From Luzula sylvatica (Eukaryota > Streptophyta > Magnoliopsida > Poales > Juncaceae): a stretch of 64,000 nucleotides of DNA. How positions within the stretch are numbered: the first letter of the stretch is position 1; each line of letters opens with the position of its first letter. Location of the stretch: positions 76,767,087 to 76,831,086 of the forward strand of contig OX326956.1 of the NCBI GenBank assembly GCA_946800325.1, given 5' to 3'. The position numbers and the translations under genes were made by a program. The notes beneath the pieces were generated by a model that searched no databases, was not told the DNA's origin, and saw only the letters and a program-made list of their open reading frames with translations. Below are positions 13,108 through 25,815 of the stretch, piece after piece.

Positions 13108-15140
13108 ATGAACCCTAGCTTGAGCATGAGAAGCACCTCATCTTTTTCTCCTCCAATTAACCATGCGCTTCCCCATCTCTCACCCTCTCGCGTCCCTTCT
13201 AGCATCAATTTCACGGTAATTTCCTCTCTCTGTGAAAATTTCATGTTTTTTGGGTTATTTTTTTGGAAAATTATTATCGTTTTTTTGTTATAGTTATTTC
13301 CTTAATATTGTGTCATATTTTTATGTTTTTTGATTAATTTCTATTATATAGTATATAATTTTTATACTTATTTTTCTTATAATTAGAGATTGAAGGGTAA
13401 AAGTGTAGAAAAGAGGAGAACGGTGGTGAAAAATGCTTTATCAGGTGGTAAAGATAGAGAAAACGGGTGTAATTTTTTCAATCAGGAGGTAAATTATTAT
13501 TTTTTTTGTTTCTTTTAAGAAAACAATAAGAATTTGAGTCAAATTCACATTGTTAATTGTTTTCTTATTTATTAACAGGCAATTGGGGCTGAATATGGAG
13601 AAGGGTTCGAAACATTTCGCATGGATGGCCCTTTAAAAGTTGATGTGGTAAGCTTAATAATTAACATATAATACATACGATAAATATTTGTATTGTTTAA
13701 GGTGGTAATGCGATTTTTTTTCATTTTGGCCCTTCAGGATTATTTAAATGACAAATTGCAGCAATGCTTTCTTCAAAGAATAAGGCATGCTATGAAACCC
13801 GATGAAGCAATCGGTCTCATTTTCTCTTGGGACAATGTAGTGGTACGCAATTCATCTTTTTTTAGGGACTATTTCAAAAAATTACACCACATATTTTAAT
13901 TTTAATATGATTATTATTTCATTTCATAGGCCGATACACGTTCTGTTAAATTGGATTCTTGGAAACAACTTGCTTTTGAAGAAGGTACATGAAATTTTAT
14001 CATGTTTTCCCTATTCTAGAAATTATATATATTGTTTTTTTTTTCTGATTGTAATTATGTTTTTTTTTGGGTAGGAAAGGAAATTCCAATAAATGAACAT
14101 GTGAAAAGAAATATGCTTCAAGGATCCGCAGATCATATTCTTAGAAAGGTTCATAATTCTTTCATTCATTATAATATTACTCAATCTTATCGGTACTACA
14201 CATTTATTATGAAATTCATTCGTATAATTTATATATAGGTTTTGTTTTGGACGAGGGACGAAGAAGAATTTCAAAGATTAAAATCTCGACTCTCCGAAAT
14301 ATACTTCGATAATCTTAAAAAAGTTAATATCATTTCCTTTATCTCCTTCTCCCTTCAATCCATTTTATTTTATTTATTTTATTATTTATTTTTGTAGGTT
14401 GAGGTACCGGTACAAGGAATAAAAGAATGGCTAGACGCGGTGCATACAGCTGGCGCACCATGTGCAGTCGTGTCCTGTCTCGATAGAAAATACATGGTCG
14501 AAGCTTTGGAAAGAATGGGTCTCAGAAAATACTTCCAAGTAATACATTTATTTATACGAGTATTTTTTTTATCATATATATGCATTACATTTATTTTATA
14601 TTTTTTTGTGAAGGCAATTGTGACGGAAGAGGATGGAATGGAATCTATATCTCATAGATTCCTCTCCGCCGCATTAAAGGTAAATTATTCTTCTTATTTT
14701 ATTCACATGTTTATATAAATATAATTAAATATATAAATTTTATTTTGTGGTGTTCACAGTTGGATAGAAAACCTTCGAAATGTGTAGTATTTGAAGACGA
14801 TCCAAGAGCCATAACGGCTGCTCATAATTGTACTATGATGGCCGTTGCGTTAATTGGCGCCCACCCCGCGTAATTATTTTAATTTTTTAAAATATATAAT
14901 ATCCTATAAAACCTCAAAATATCACGTAATTATTTTCATTTATATATTTTTTTTGGGGGAAATAGGTATGAGTTGGTACAGGCTGATTTAGCGGTGGCGA
15001 AATTTAGTGAATTGTCAGTAATAAATCTGAGGAGATTATTCGCGCCGAAAGGAGCGAGATTCATGGATTTGCAAAAGCAAATAATAGAGAAATCGCCGCC
15101 TAAGACTAAGAGGAAGCTCACTATAGACACGATATTTTGA
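13108..15140 (+). CDS. HAD-like hydrolase-fold protein, probably plastid-targeted, nucleophile Asp absent
   Basis: Eleven exons join in phase with GT-AG borders: 13108-13215, 13387-13488, 13579-13647, 13738-13842, 13930-13984, 14075-14148, 14239-14322, 14398-14538, 14614-14679, 14760-14869 and 14966-15140, giving 362 residues. The first 60 or so residues are Ser/Arg-rich without acids at the start, as in chloroplast transit peptides. The HAD fold follows. Motif I reads LIFSWDNVVV, so the position of the catalytic nucleophile Asp is Ser123; the second Asp (D125) is kept. Motif II Ser is S225 (VVSCLD) and motif IV is VFEDDP (D281, D282). Normal HAD phosphatases need the first Asp, so classical phosphatase activity is doubtful. 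The architecture and C-terminus (KRKLTIDTIF) fit the plant HAD-like family typified by Arabidopsis At3g10970, from memory. The gene is convergent with the saposin-like gene. Confidence 0.9.
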
Positions 15141-15719
15141 ATTTTGAAGTTTTGAAGTTATTGTTGATATATGCTAAGTTTGTTTTTTGTCGATGTATAT
15201 AAAGAAAGAATAATTTAGTTTGTTGCGCTAATTGCTCTTTGTTGGGCTTTGTGCATTTTCACCTTTTGTTTAGTGTGAATAATTTATAATTGATTAAATT
15301 TTATGTTTAGCATTTAGGTTTTTTAATTAGTTCTTTCTCTCATTATATCTCCCTAATATATTTGAGAAGTTCACTGTTCGAATTGGTTATCTTCTTGATT
15401 TAGAAAGGGAGAGAAAATAAAGTAAATCTGAATACCTCAAATTTGTATGACAATAATGCAAAATTCAAGGTTTTGTACCTGAACTTTTTAAACAAAAAAA
15501 TATTTGGTCTCTGAAAGCTCTCACAGCGTCTGGTAAAAACTTGAACTTGAAGGTCATATGCAGATATAGTAGATACATAATGTGCTTTAATTTTAAAAGT
15601 AACCATATAAAAATCCAATTGAGTAAACATTGCACCAAATAAAATTAAGTAGATACGAAATTACAGTATTTATGAAATACCAAATTGACTAAACATTGCA
15701 CCAAATAATCCATGTAGAA
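15141..15719. other. Intergenic space between convergent genes
   Basis: This holds the 3' ends of the HAD-like gene (+) and the saposin-like gene (-). No further gene is seen. Confidence 0.6.
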
Positions 15720-16757
15720 TTAAGAGAGAGAGTGAATATTTTCGTTTGTGCCGCCGGTTTTGCACGCAAGGGTAGAAGCACAAATATCAGTTGTCTCCAC
15801 AAATGTTTCGGCATTAACAATTATTTCTGGACCATATTGCGACACTAACTTGTTGCACTGCATGACAAAACCACAATCCAAATTAAAAAAATAAAATAAA
15901 AAGGCAAGGCTAGAGAGAGAGAGAGAGATGGTATATAACCTTTGGAATCATATTTTTAACCTTGGTGCATCCTTTAATAAGCATCTCAATTATCTCAACC
16001 TGCCAATTATAAACACTTTTTTGTCAAATAAACCCTTTTGCTTTTACCTAATTAAAAAATAACCTGAAATATAAAAAATAAAAATAAAAACTCTTTTTTG
16101 ACATTTCAAACTTTTTAAATTGCATCTTCACCTGTGTATCAGGGTCTTTAAGTTTGGTAAGAAGTTTCGCAACAAATTGGTCACACACCTCGCACGTATC
16201 TTCACTTGAACGGAGTCTAATTACAGAATTACCCTTGCAGAGATGAACTTTTGCACAAAAGTCCTCAGGGGTCATGTTAGAAAACTCCATGAAGAAAAGT
16301 GGCACGTAGTAATCCACCATTGTAACACACTGCATAAATATACGACAAATTAACATAATTTTTTCTCGATTGAATCTCAATTTGTGCAATTTGATGTTGA
16401 ATTTAGTGAAATTATTGTGTACCTGTTGGCTCAAAGAGGAGAGTTTTGAACAGGTTTGGTGAAGAAGAGAGAGTATCTCTGTTTGGGTCTCGTTTTGATT
16501 AAGATAATATAATGCTTCAGTTGAATATTCTTCGCAAATTTCACATAGTTCTCCACTTGCAACATTACTATAAGCTGATAGAAAATAAAATATTAATCAT
16601 GAGAGGAAGAGAGAGAGAGATATTAACGAAAATGAAATGAGCATCTAAATATTAACTAATTACCAGCAATATTGAATTTTTCCAAACTTCTTGCTTCAGA
16701 ATTTGGGCAGAAAATTACTAATGCCAGTACCAACAAGAACATTACTCGTAATTCCAT
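15720..16757 (-). CDS. Saposin-like protein with two saposin B domains, secreted or vacuolar
   Basis: Five exons join in phase (16757-16664, 16574-16423, 16329-16132, 15999-15940, 15857-15720), giving 213 residues. Residues 1-23 form a signal peptide (MELRVMFLLVLALVIF core). Domain 1 has the six-cysteine pattern C42, C45, C73, C83, C107, C113; domain 2 has C128, C131, C159, C169, C194, C200. Both follow the saposin B spacing CxxC...C...C...C...C, and a candidate N-glycosylation site (NMT) lies in domain 1. Saposin B domains are small disulphide-linked helical folds that bind lipids and membranes. Plant members of this two-domain type enter the secretory pathway, probably to the vacuole. The gene is complete and has no disabling changes. 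Confidence 0.9.
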
Positions 16758-17100
16758 CTCACCTGTCAAATACCCAAAAATTACAAGAAAATTAACCAAC
16801 AAAATAAAAAAAATTAAACCAAAATTAAACAAGTAGACAACTAATTGGTAACTAAAGGGGCAAAAACAGTTTATCAGAAGAAGAAGAAAAAAGAGAAATG
16901 GCAGATCCAAACATAACAGAACAAAATAAAGCAGTATAAACCATAAATTGAAGCAGTAAAATAGAAAAAAAGAAAACGTAAATTGGGAGAAAATATTACA
17001 AACCAACAATTTGATTTCTTCAATTTTTAGATTCTAACCTTTGATTTGTCAGGGAAGAAGAAGAGAGAGAGTAAGAGTGAGTTTGTGGACAGTGGAGCTT
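16758..17100 (-). promoter_or_regulatory. 5' leader of the saposin-like gene, probably with a leader intron
   Basis: An acceptor-like TTTGACAG lies 7 bases upstream of the ATG, and a donor-like TTG|GTTTGT lies near 17,003 on the minus strand. The T-rich segment between them looks like an intron in the 5' leader. The frame running through it translates to a run of Phe/Leu and is not coding. Confidence 0.4.
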
Positions 17101-17395
17101 CCAAGTAGATAGGATCAAAGGACTTCAGAAATGACTCGTGTCTGGGAGGAGTAAAAAGTAAAAACCATATTATCCTTGTTGTATAAAAATTAAAAAAAAT
17201 AGTTTTATTTATGCAAAGATATATTACCAATTTGCAAAATTTCGGCCCATAAAAAGAACTTCAATATTTGGGGGCACAAAGCCTTTTAAAACTTTATTCT
17301 TTGGCATAATTTCGTAAATGTACAAACAATCACAAAACATTGAAATGATCATTTATACTCCTGCAAAAAAACACTGAAAATACATAAAAAAGAAA

Positions 17396-17477
17396 CGTCG
17401 ACAGCAGGGTTCGAACCTGCGCGGGCGAAGCCCAACAGATTTCAAGTCTGTCTCCTTAACCACTCGGACATATCGAC
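17396..17477 (-). tRNA. tRNA-Ser (anticodon UGA)
   Basis: On the minus strand the 7-base acceptor stem GTCGATA pairs with TGTCGAC (one G-U pair) and is followed by discriminator G. The anticodon loop CTTGAAA presents TGA. There is a long variable arm (GGGCTTCGCCC) typical of class II tRNA-Ser, and the T arm is CAGGTTCGAACCCTG. The length is 82 bases with no intron. All stems close, so it is probably functional. Confidence 0.96.
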
Positions 17478-19200
17478 CTTATTTATTTAAAACTAAATTA
17501 TACGAAGCTTAAATTCATGTAATATTATTAAACAGGCTTATGTTAATTTAAATTGCTTTGTATTTGATGAGAAAATACTTTGAATCATTCTATTATCTTA
17601 GAGATTAACTACTAATTTACATGATGAAAAATTAGTTTCATAATGACAATGAAATGAAGATTGAAATAATCAATTTATGTTGCTAGAAAGATTAATTTGG
17701 AAATCAATAATGTGAGGCATCTAGATTTCGCATTTATATTTTATTTAGAAATATACGTGACAAATCACAGTGGATACACGTCAAATTTTTAAATAAAAAA
17801 ACATTCTGAGAGTTTCAAATTTAATCGCCACGTATACTTCTAAGTACAAATCTAGATAAAAAATTTAGGTGTCTATTATTGTTGATTTGCAAATATGGCT
17901 TAGTTGTAACACTACTAATTAATTTGCAAATATTTTTTTGATATGTGTTTCCAAATCATCCAATAGGTTAAAAAAACACATAATAAGTCTAAGAAAATGA
18001 TCATATTGTTTTTAGCTTATTAGATGATTACAAAGTATACATAATTCATGTATCATAAATAATTGGGTCTCCCATGGAATTTTCCTTAACCTCAATCTTC
18101 AACAAACTCTCCACTTGAACTTAATTAATAGATCTTCAATTAAACCCAAAAAAAAATGCACAATAGACTAAGACTTAGCTTTTAGATAGGATACAAATAC
18201 AAATTAATCTACCACTTAGTGATATATTTCTATTCATTTCCTCTTTGGCCAACCAAATTAATGGTCTCTACCAACAACCCTAAATGGCTGATCCCTTGGA
18301 TTATTATTAACCATCCATGTTAGTCTAATCAAGATAATATTTACATGTATAATATGTTAGGGGGATTTTAGAAAATTCCCTTTCAATTAATCAGAGCCTT
18401 CTCTAACTTGGGGTCTACTCCTAAGTCCTATCTACTACCTACCATGAAAAAGAATTAGCTGGTATATATTAAAATCAAACTTAGGAATTTAATACTTAAT
18501 GTTATCTTGATTGTTTCATTTGGGAATAGATGGCGATATTGGCTAATGTTAAATCATGTGATAATAAATTATTAGTTGGCCAAGGTAATTTTGTATTTAA
18601 TGTTATTGTCTAAGTTCGTTGAACTTTTTAATCAGACTTTAACTTATTCTTATCCTCACTGCAGCAATTTTTACTTTTCTTGGTTGAGATTAATGGTTAC
18701 TACCAATTTGGTATGACAATTTGCACAAAATTAATTTGACAAATTGACTAATTTACATAAAAAGAAAATAGCATAATTGACTCAATCAACCAAAATGGTT
18801 TCTTCAAAATAACTATGATTCCTTGAATTAAATATGTGATAATCGCTAGTTATCTTAAATACGATATGTATAATTAAATATTTTAACATTTTAAAGTGTA
18901 ATTAGTTTAAAATGAGTGATTATACATAAAATTATCAATAATGATATCCCTGTTTTGGAATCATCTACCAAATCTTGCACATAAATATTAAGGAAAAATT
19001 CTGATACCTTTCACACGAATACAAGGAAATTTATATATGACAACTTTCTTTATATTTATGTACAAAAATTGATGAATGATTAAAAGGCAAGGTTTATATT
19101 ATTATTGCTTAATTATAACAGATCATTAGTCCAAATTTTGCATATGTAATATATGGATGAGGTTATATATGGTGCCCCCAACATCCTCCATGTATATCAT
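17478..19200. other. Intergenic stretch without a gene
   Basis: I see no gene, RNA or clear transposon. The sequence is AT-rich with short frames only. Confidence 0.5.
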
Positions 19201-19330
19201 GGATGCGTCAATCGAGGTTGATTTAATGGGTTGATTGGATTGATTAAGTATTAAATCAATGCTTAGTTGGATTGATTCAATTAAAAAAAATAATCAATCT
19301 AATAAAACATCCTCGATTGACGTATCAAGA
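19201..19330. mobile_element. Small foldback (MITE-like) element
   Basis: GATGCGTCAATCGAGG on the left is the inverse of CCTCGATTGACGTATC on the right. Pairing continues inward through the GATTGATT blocks, giving a hairpin of about 125 bases. No target-site duplication was resolved. Confidence 0.5.
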
Positions 19331-19422
19331 ATGATTTATTGAGTTTGGGAATTCCTTATATTTTCCCTATATGGATTTGGACATTTTTGTACTTCCTTTT
19401 TCTCTAGGCCCCCTCTTCACAA

Positions 19423-19472
19423 TATAAAAGCAAACCTTGTGGAGATTAGGGTATTCTATGCCCTATATATAG
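19423..19472 (+). promoter_or_regulatory. TATA boxes upstream of the DUF688 gene
   Basis: TATAAAAG (19,423-19,430) and TATATATAG (19,464-19,472) lie 150 and 105 bases before the ATG. Either could set a start site that leaves a CT-rich leader. Confidence 0.5.
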
Positions 19473-19486
19473 ACTTTTATACTCCT

Positions 19487-19533
19487 ACTCTCTCTCTCTC
19501 TCTCTCTCTAGTCTCTCTCTTTTATACTCCTAT

Positions 19534-19565
<32 letters not shown>
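19487..19565. repeat. (CT)n-rich leader repeat
   Basis: Two CT dinucleotide runs separated by a TTTTATACTCCTA segment fill the presumed 5' leader, ending 9 bases before the ATG. CT-rich leaders are frequent in plant genes. Confidence 0.9.
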
Positions 19566-19568
<3 letters not shown>

Positions 19569-19574
19569 CCAACA

Positions 19575-19922
19575 ATGATGTCCCCACACAAGAAGCCCCT
19601 CCATGAGAAGCTCATCTCAAGGGAGACCATCTCAAACCCTTCATTCAGAGTGTACTACGGCGAGGCTACCGGTTCGATCCCTTTCCATTGGGAGTCTAGA
19701 CCAGGAACACCTAAAAACCCTAAATTTTCAAATGACCATTCTAGCCTTCCCCCTCCTCTAACTCCACCGCCCTCCTATTTCTACTACTCAAACCCTAACT
19801 GCAAGAAGAAAACTAGGTCACAAAGCCTTCTTCACATCCTTTTTCCTAAGCTCGTCAATCTCAGAAGGATCCGCTTTTCACATAGATATTCTTCCTCGTC
19901 TTCGTCTTCTTCACAGCGGTGA
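19575..19922 (+). CDS. DUF688 family protein, function unknown
   Basis: A single exon encodes 115 residues starting with MMSPHKKPLHEK. The hallmark IPFHWESRPGTPK lies at about residues 36-48. It is followed by a Pro-rich segment (PPPLTPPPS), a basic patch (CKKKTRSQ) and a Ser-rich tail. There is no signal peptide or membrane segment, and the basic patch could act in nuclear import. It belongs to the plant-specific DUF688 group, for which I know no biochemical role. It is shorter than many family members but begins and ends cleanly. A near repeat of its last codons (TCACAGCGGTGAATCTTGTA) appears again just downstream at about 19,980, a small local duplication. Confidence 0.85.
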   Translation: MMSPHKKPLHEKLISRETISNPSFRVYYGEATGSIPFHWESRPGTPKNPKFSNDHSSLPPPLTPPPSYFYYSNPNCKKKTRSQSLLHILFPKLVNLRRIRFSHRYSSSSSSSSQR

Positions 19923-22911
19923 ATCTTGTAAGAAAGATAGAGAGATTGACGATTTTCATGTATCGATGTTGTGCTTCAAATCACAGCGGTGAATCTTGTA
20001 TTTGGATTTATGTTTTAGATGATTAGAGATATACAGGAGAATCATTAATTGAATCGATTTAGTTGTTATTTGGTGTGCAATTGTGTAAGGTTTGTGATAG
20101 AGCAAGTTTAATTGTGTTATGTTAATAACTTAATAATAGTGTTCAATAAAATCTCTCTTGCCCTGCACTGCACCCCCCTCATTTGTTAACAAATTAATAT
20201 GCATATTTTGTTGGGATTTTAGGATTTGGATTTATTGATTTCTATATTCGAGAAGATTTTGGGGTTTGGTGTTGGGAATGGGTTGGGGATGGATAACAAA
20301 TCTTAATTGAATAACACGAGAAAAAAAGTTCCGGCCTTTTAATTGAATACATGATACAAACACCCAAAAATTACACACACTAAATAGATAAATACAATCA
20401 AACATAATAAGGATGAAATTGTTTTCAACACTTATTACTCTTTAATTAATTTAGTTTTAGATTATTTCGTTCGTGATCTCTCCCTCTTTTTTTTTCTCTT
20501 AAAATTATCAATTACAATATATGAGATATTTTACATTTATAAATTCGCATGCACCTTCTCAAAACAATTATTTACAATTAAATGAATAAAACAATCCTAC
20601 ATAGCATTCTAATTTGTATCCAACTACGCACTAATTTCTTATTCATACATTAATTAATCACAACACTAATTTATATATTACATAAATACGTAAAAATAGA
20701 TACATTAAAAACATTAATTTCATTATGTATATTTTTTGTTGTCCTGATGACTGGTGTGTGTCAGATTAGAAGTTCATCTAGTTCAAGAAAACAAGTGTGG
20801 TTAGAAAACATTGGTAAACACGTAACAGTGGTTATATGTGTATTAGTTAACTCGATTTGTTTAATTTGACTTGCATTATGAATTTAAATTTGATTGCAGG
20901 GCAGCCAGATGAAAGGGTTATATATAACTCCATATATATATTACAACAAAAATATAATATTTATTATTTGTATTATAAATTTAACTTATTTACTTTCATT
21001 TTGGCTATTATAGGAGTACCCATTTTTCTAAAATTGCGTAATAAATTAAATCGGAATCACTGACCTACCTGTTTAGTTTATATATGTGATAACAATTTAA
21101 ATTTTATATAAATTGAAACAAAATATACTATAATTCCACACAAATAAAATATTCAGCTACTAAAATTATAAAGATAATTTATATAGCTAGAGTATTCATT
21201 TCTTTATTTTGAAATAATTAATTTGAGAATAGAAAAATTATATTTGCCCACAATACTTCATGTGTTGACGGAAATTTCATTAACCGAATTTAATGCTAAG
21301 TCCAATTTAATATATACCACAAACAATAAATTAATGAACTAAGACTCTTGTATACATGAGTCTTTATCATGTGGCAAGTCTAACAGATGTTAAAAATATT
21401 TACCACATACAAATTAATTGCATTCATTATTTGTTCATCTATTTTTTTAATTATATGTGCATTCATTTAACACGTGTTAACCGTTGGATTAATTTAACCC
21501 AATGATTTATTTTCAAAATTTACAAAGTTAGAGTTAATTGAATATGGATGTTGGTAAACAATGTTATTGAAAATATTAAAAGCATTGATGATGTGTGAAA
21601 TTATGAATTTAACATGCGTTAGGAAATATAAACTTCTCAACTATACATGTTTAACACACGATAAAAAATCAATTAATCGTGTTCTATAACTTATTTTTTC
21701 AAATTTGTAAATTTAGATTCAATAAAAATAGTAAATACATTAATGATGTGTAAAACTGTATTCTTGAGAATATTGTAATTGCGGAATTTTCATTAATTCG
21801 CTACTTAATTAGAGAATTCCAAAGAATAATTAGTTAATGCCAAATTAGTTAATGCCAAAGAAAGTGGATGCATAGCGTTCAACTAATAAACTCCCCTTAA
21901 AACCAACAAGTCAACAACCCTATAGGAGTTGGTTCAAGCTTTGAATTTAGCATTTTTTTTTGCATTAATTTATCTGGTCAGTGTGGTTATTTTGTACACT
22001 AAGTGATATCATTTAAGATTTTCAAGACATTTTCTAGAAATAATATTATTATCAAAATTGATGAATTTTCTCTATTTAATTTTGTTTCTTCCAAATATTA
22101 AGTGCTAAAAATATTCTATAAAAATAATTTATTTGACATAGTTACTTAAATTGTAAGATTTATATAGATTACACAGATATAGAACTTTCAATATATAGTA
22201 ATTCGTAAATTGATGCATCGACCAAATGATAATATTTCATTAATTTATCATGGATTATATCTTTATTAAATAGTATTAAAAAAATATAAAAAATCACTAA
22301 TTCAAATAAACAATAATTCAACAATAATACATTCAGATTATTCATGTATATATTAATAATAAATTAATTTAATAAGTATTTTCTTTTTTATGGTGTTACA
22401 GTTAATTTTATTAGTTTGGAAATCAAACATTTCTAAAAATCAACATAACAACAATATAGCTAATATTAGATGAAGTTGAGTATACGAACGAATATTATTC
22501 TTGATTTATATAATTCACAAAGCATGATATTCAACGAATTATTTGTTTGCAATACATTATCATAATTAAGGAGGGATATTTCGGAGATTTTTGTAATAAT
22601 ATGAGCAACTTTTCTAGACAAAGAGATATCAAGTCTAGAAATATCGGTACCCTAATAATATATGTCTCGAATTATCATCTCATAGAATGAAATTTCTTAA
22701 AATACAGTATTTCATGGTGTATTTTAAAACACGAACCAAACGACCCTTATGTTCTTTTCTTATGTAAAGTTCAATTCATTTTATGAAATGGCTTTCTGTA
22801 TTAAAACTTAAAACTCACCCTATTTTGGCTGAATTTCTTGTGTACCCGTACAAAAACGTTATAACTTCATGTATACCCTTCAAAAACGTGAATTTCATAA
22901 ATACACCACCC
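19923..22911. other. Intergenic stretch without a gene
   Basis: About 3 kb of AT-rich DNA in which I find no coding exon, RNA gene or complete transposon. Two copies of ACACGTGTTAA/AACATGCGTTA-like motifs near 21,470-21,620 hint at an old element but cannot be resolved. Confidence 0.45.
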
Positions 22912-22928
22912 AAAAATCTCGAAATGTC

Positions 22929-23371
22929 CTTTCACGAAGGCAACATGGAGACTAATCCAAAACAAAACATTAGCCCCATCCACACTACAACACAACGGTA
23001 CTTTCCTCGAGGAATGGACTGTATCTAGGCAAGCTCTCGGCAAACAAAACAAGGCGATTTGGGACACTTTATTTCTTCTAACAACTTGGGAAATTTGGAA
23101 AGAACGAAATGCAAGAATCTTTAGAAATAAAATCCGTAATCCGGAAACGGTAGCTAACAAAGCCATCCAAGACACCATCATGTGGCGCAACTCCAACAGA
23201 AGGGTGGTCCTACAGTCGACCTAATAGGTTCTTAGGTGTAGATCTTACTTTCTATATGTTTCATTTTGTCTTTCTTTTTGAAATATACTCTGTAACCCGA
23301 AGATCACTATAGTGGTCTCTTTTCACTTATATATACAAACACTAGGCAGTTTTTTGCCTATTCAAAAAAAA
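22929..23371 (+). mobile_element. 5'-truncated LINE (non-LTR retrotransposon) with poly(A)
   Basis: A 443-base insert ends in an A run and is flanked by a perfect 17-base duplication, AAAAATCTCGAAATGTC (22,912-22,928 and 23,372-23,388). An open frame from the 5' junction to TAA at 23,222 encodes the tail of a plant LINE ORF2, with WDTLFLLTTWEIWKERNARI and DTIMWRNSNRR. This is the zinc-binding C-terminal region seen after reverse transcriptase and RNase H in plant L1-type elements. Heavy 5' truncation is normal for LINE insertions. The frame is still open, so the insertion is not very old. Confidence 0.9.
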
Positions 23372-23388
23372 AAAAATCTCGAAATGTC

Positions 23389-23543
23389 ATGAACTCATGG
23401 ATACCTCAATATATGTTATCACTACAAGAAAAAAAGTTTACAATGTTATTTCAGTAGTTATTTTTATCTGTTCCCAAACAAATGGGTACATGCGAAAATT
23501 CCAAGACAAGTAAATAACAATTAAGATGTGGTTATTATTATTA

Positions 23544-23582
<39 letters not shown>

Positions 23583-24906
23583 GCTTAAGCTTTTCAAAAA
23601 TCACCAAGCACGATTTCTTGACGCACGTCTATTCTTTTACGCACGATTCTGAGAGGCGCGAGCTACGCTACGCACACGCAAAATCCAGGATTCGGTCCTT
23701 TCGGTGTAATTCGAGCAAATTATAAGAAATTTTCAGTAAAATTTGAGCAAACTCAAGTTAGTTTTCAGCAAATTTCCGAAAAAAATCAGTGATTTTTAGT
23801 AAGAGATTTTTAGCACAATTCAAGAATGTTTTTTTTTTTATTTTAAGGTTTCGTTATAATAATTGTCACAGGCTTCCAAAAATACAGGACCGGACATGTT
23901 TGTACTACGGTCGTTAATTATACCACTATTTAATAGATAAGTGTATTATTTAGATTTGAGTGATGTAGACCTTCTTTATGAATAATTGAATAATTGATGT
24001 TGAGTGAAATTTGACCACACATATAGTTTGCAATAACCAAAGTAATGACTTGTGTTTTCAGCAAAATATCCTTAAATGGTGCTCTTAGACTCTTAATGAT
24101 GTATTTGCTTCCTAATTTCGCTCAAGTTTACTTAATTTTAAATCAAGCTAGTCTCTTTCCTTATTTGGTACCAATGAGAAAATGTATACAAGTCTTATAC
24201 ATAAGTTAAAAAATTCTAATAATCCCAAAAAGGTATAGTGATTATAACCTGCTGTATATTTTATAGGTAACCAGTGCATTAGTCTAAAGTTGATAATACG
24301 ATAAAGTGCCTTGTGAAATTTTATTTTTGCAAATTTTCCCTCCTAAATCCACATTATCGCCTATTTTAGGTACAATGTTAAACTTAAACTACTTGATTGT
24401 AAACAATTATTACACTCTTAATAACATGAACCAATTAATGAATATATTTAAGGGGATTGATAAGATTTTGATTGGGGACTCAAGGACCTACTTCCCTAGC
24501 CAAATATCCTAAAAAATAGTTAGGGTTTGTATTTTTGTGTTTGCATTAATAATTGGTTATTAACTTATTCCTTGTTAAACAACTTTATTTTGTGCACTTG
24601 CTATTGGCTTTTTCCAATTCCTAGTCCCTACAAGGATGCTTTACATTTTGTTTCACATAAGGAGTATATGCATTAATTACTAAATGAACTTCATAATTAG
24701 AGCCCTAAGTCTTAACTAAGAAAAGTTCAAAAGATTTTTGTGCCATTTTCTAATATAGTTAGGTAGCTATATCAAATTCTAGAAAGAAGTATGAGCATAT
24801 TATACATGTCCACACAAGAAAATAAATCAAATGAGAAATACGGAGCATATGCACGTGAAAATGGATAAATATACAAACCACTTATTTTTGGTATTTCAAA
24901 TATATA
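23389..24906. other. Intergenic stretch; possible CACTA end at 23,423
   Basis: CACTACAAGAAAAAAAG near 23,423 matches the end motif of plant CACTA (En/Spm-type) elements, but the partner end was not found. An (ATT)n run lies at 23,538-23,581. No gene is seen. Confidence 0.35.
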
Positions 24907-25090
24907 GGAGTCTAAGAGATTTGGTACTTAATGCTATTTTACCATTGAATTTGCATTGAGATTTGTGTTTTCTTATGATGATCATGAAATTATGTGCACA
25001 TCATTAAATTCACAACTCTCAATGTAAATCCAACGTTGGAAAAACATTAAGTACCAAATTTCTTGTATTCAATTAATTAGGTTAGCCTCC

Positions 25091-25091
<1 letters not shown>
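24907..25091. mobile_element. TA-flanked foldback element, family 1, copy a
   Basis: Inverted arms share TTTGGTACTTAATG, TTGCATTGAGA and their complements. The right end AGCCTCCC abuts an (AT)n tract. The left outer arm is shortened compared with copy b. Confidence 0.65.
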
Positions 25092-25122
<31 letters not shown>

Positions 25123-25124
<2 letters not shown>

Positions 25125-25231
25125 AATGAAACAATGGACAAATTATTGGACAAAAAAAATGAACAAGACATTTTCAACCATTGATTAAACCATTATAAAT
25201 AGTTGTGATTAACATGACCTCTCACTACCTC

Positions 25232-25234
<3 letters not shown>
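25123..25234. mobile_element. TA-flanked element, family 2, partial copy
   Basis: It begins GGAATGAAACAATGGACAAA, matching the outer arm of the family-2 element at 25,860-26,037. It lies between two (TA)n tracts. Only one arm and the centre are present. Confidence 0.55.

Positions 25235-25235
<1 letters not shown>

Positions 25236-25306
<71 letters not shown>
25236..25306. repeat. (AT)n microsatellite
   Basis: About 70 bases of TA dinucleotides between two foldback elements. Similar tracts lie at 25,094-25,122, 25,513-25,590 and 25,818-25,859. Confidence 0.95.
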
Positions 25307-25308
<2 letters not shown>

Positions 25309-25508
25309 GAGGCTAAACTACTTAATTAAGTACTAACATTTTGGTACTTAATGTTTTTTCACCATTGGATTTGCATCGAGATTTGTGTATTTAATGATGT
25401 GCACAAACTTTCATGATCATCATGAAGAAACACAAATCTCAATGCAAATCCAATGGTGAAAAAGGATTAAGTACCAAAATGTTGATACTTAATTAAGTAA
25501 TTTAGCCT

Positions 25509-25511
<3 letters not shown>
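25307..25511. mobile_element. TA-flanked foldback element, family 1, copy b
   Basis: A near-perfect hairpin of 205 bases starts GGGAGGCTAA and ends TTAGCCTCCC. The arms are about 85 bases and include TTAATTAAGTA and TTTTGGTACTTAAT. It is bounded on both sides by (TA)n and has no coding capacity. Confidence 0.8.
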
Positions 25512-25590
<79 letters not shown>

Positions 25591-25592
<2 letters not shown>

Positions 25593-25815
25593 ATGGCTAA
25601 GATACTCCATTAAGTATCATTGGTTTGGTACTTAGGATATTTTAACCATTAGATTTGCTTTGTGATTTCTGTTTTTAATGCTATATATACTCATCATTAT
25701 TTATTTCCATATCAGTTTATGATAATCATTAAATGCACAAATCTCAAAGCAAATCTAATGGTCAAAAAATCTTAAGTACCAAACTCATGATACTTAATTA
25801 AGTATCTTAGCCATC

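Noticed and set aside
16656..17009. 117-codon minus frame with a long Phe/Leu stretch before MELRVMF
   Set aside because: The upstream part is a T-rich 5' leader intron; only the part from MELRVMF is coding.
23423..23860. Complete CACTA element
   Set aside because: Only one CACTACAAGAAA end was seen; the partner end and a 3-base duplication were not found.
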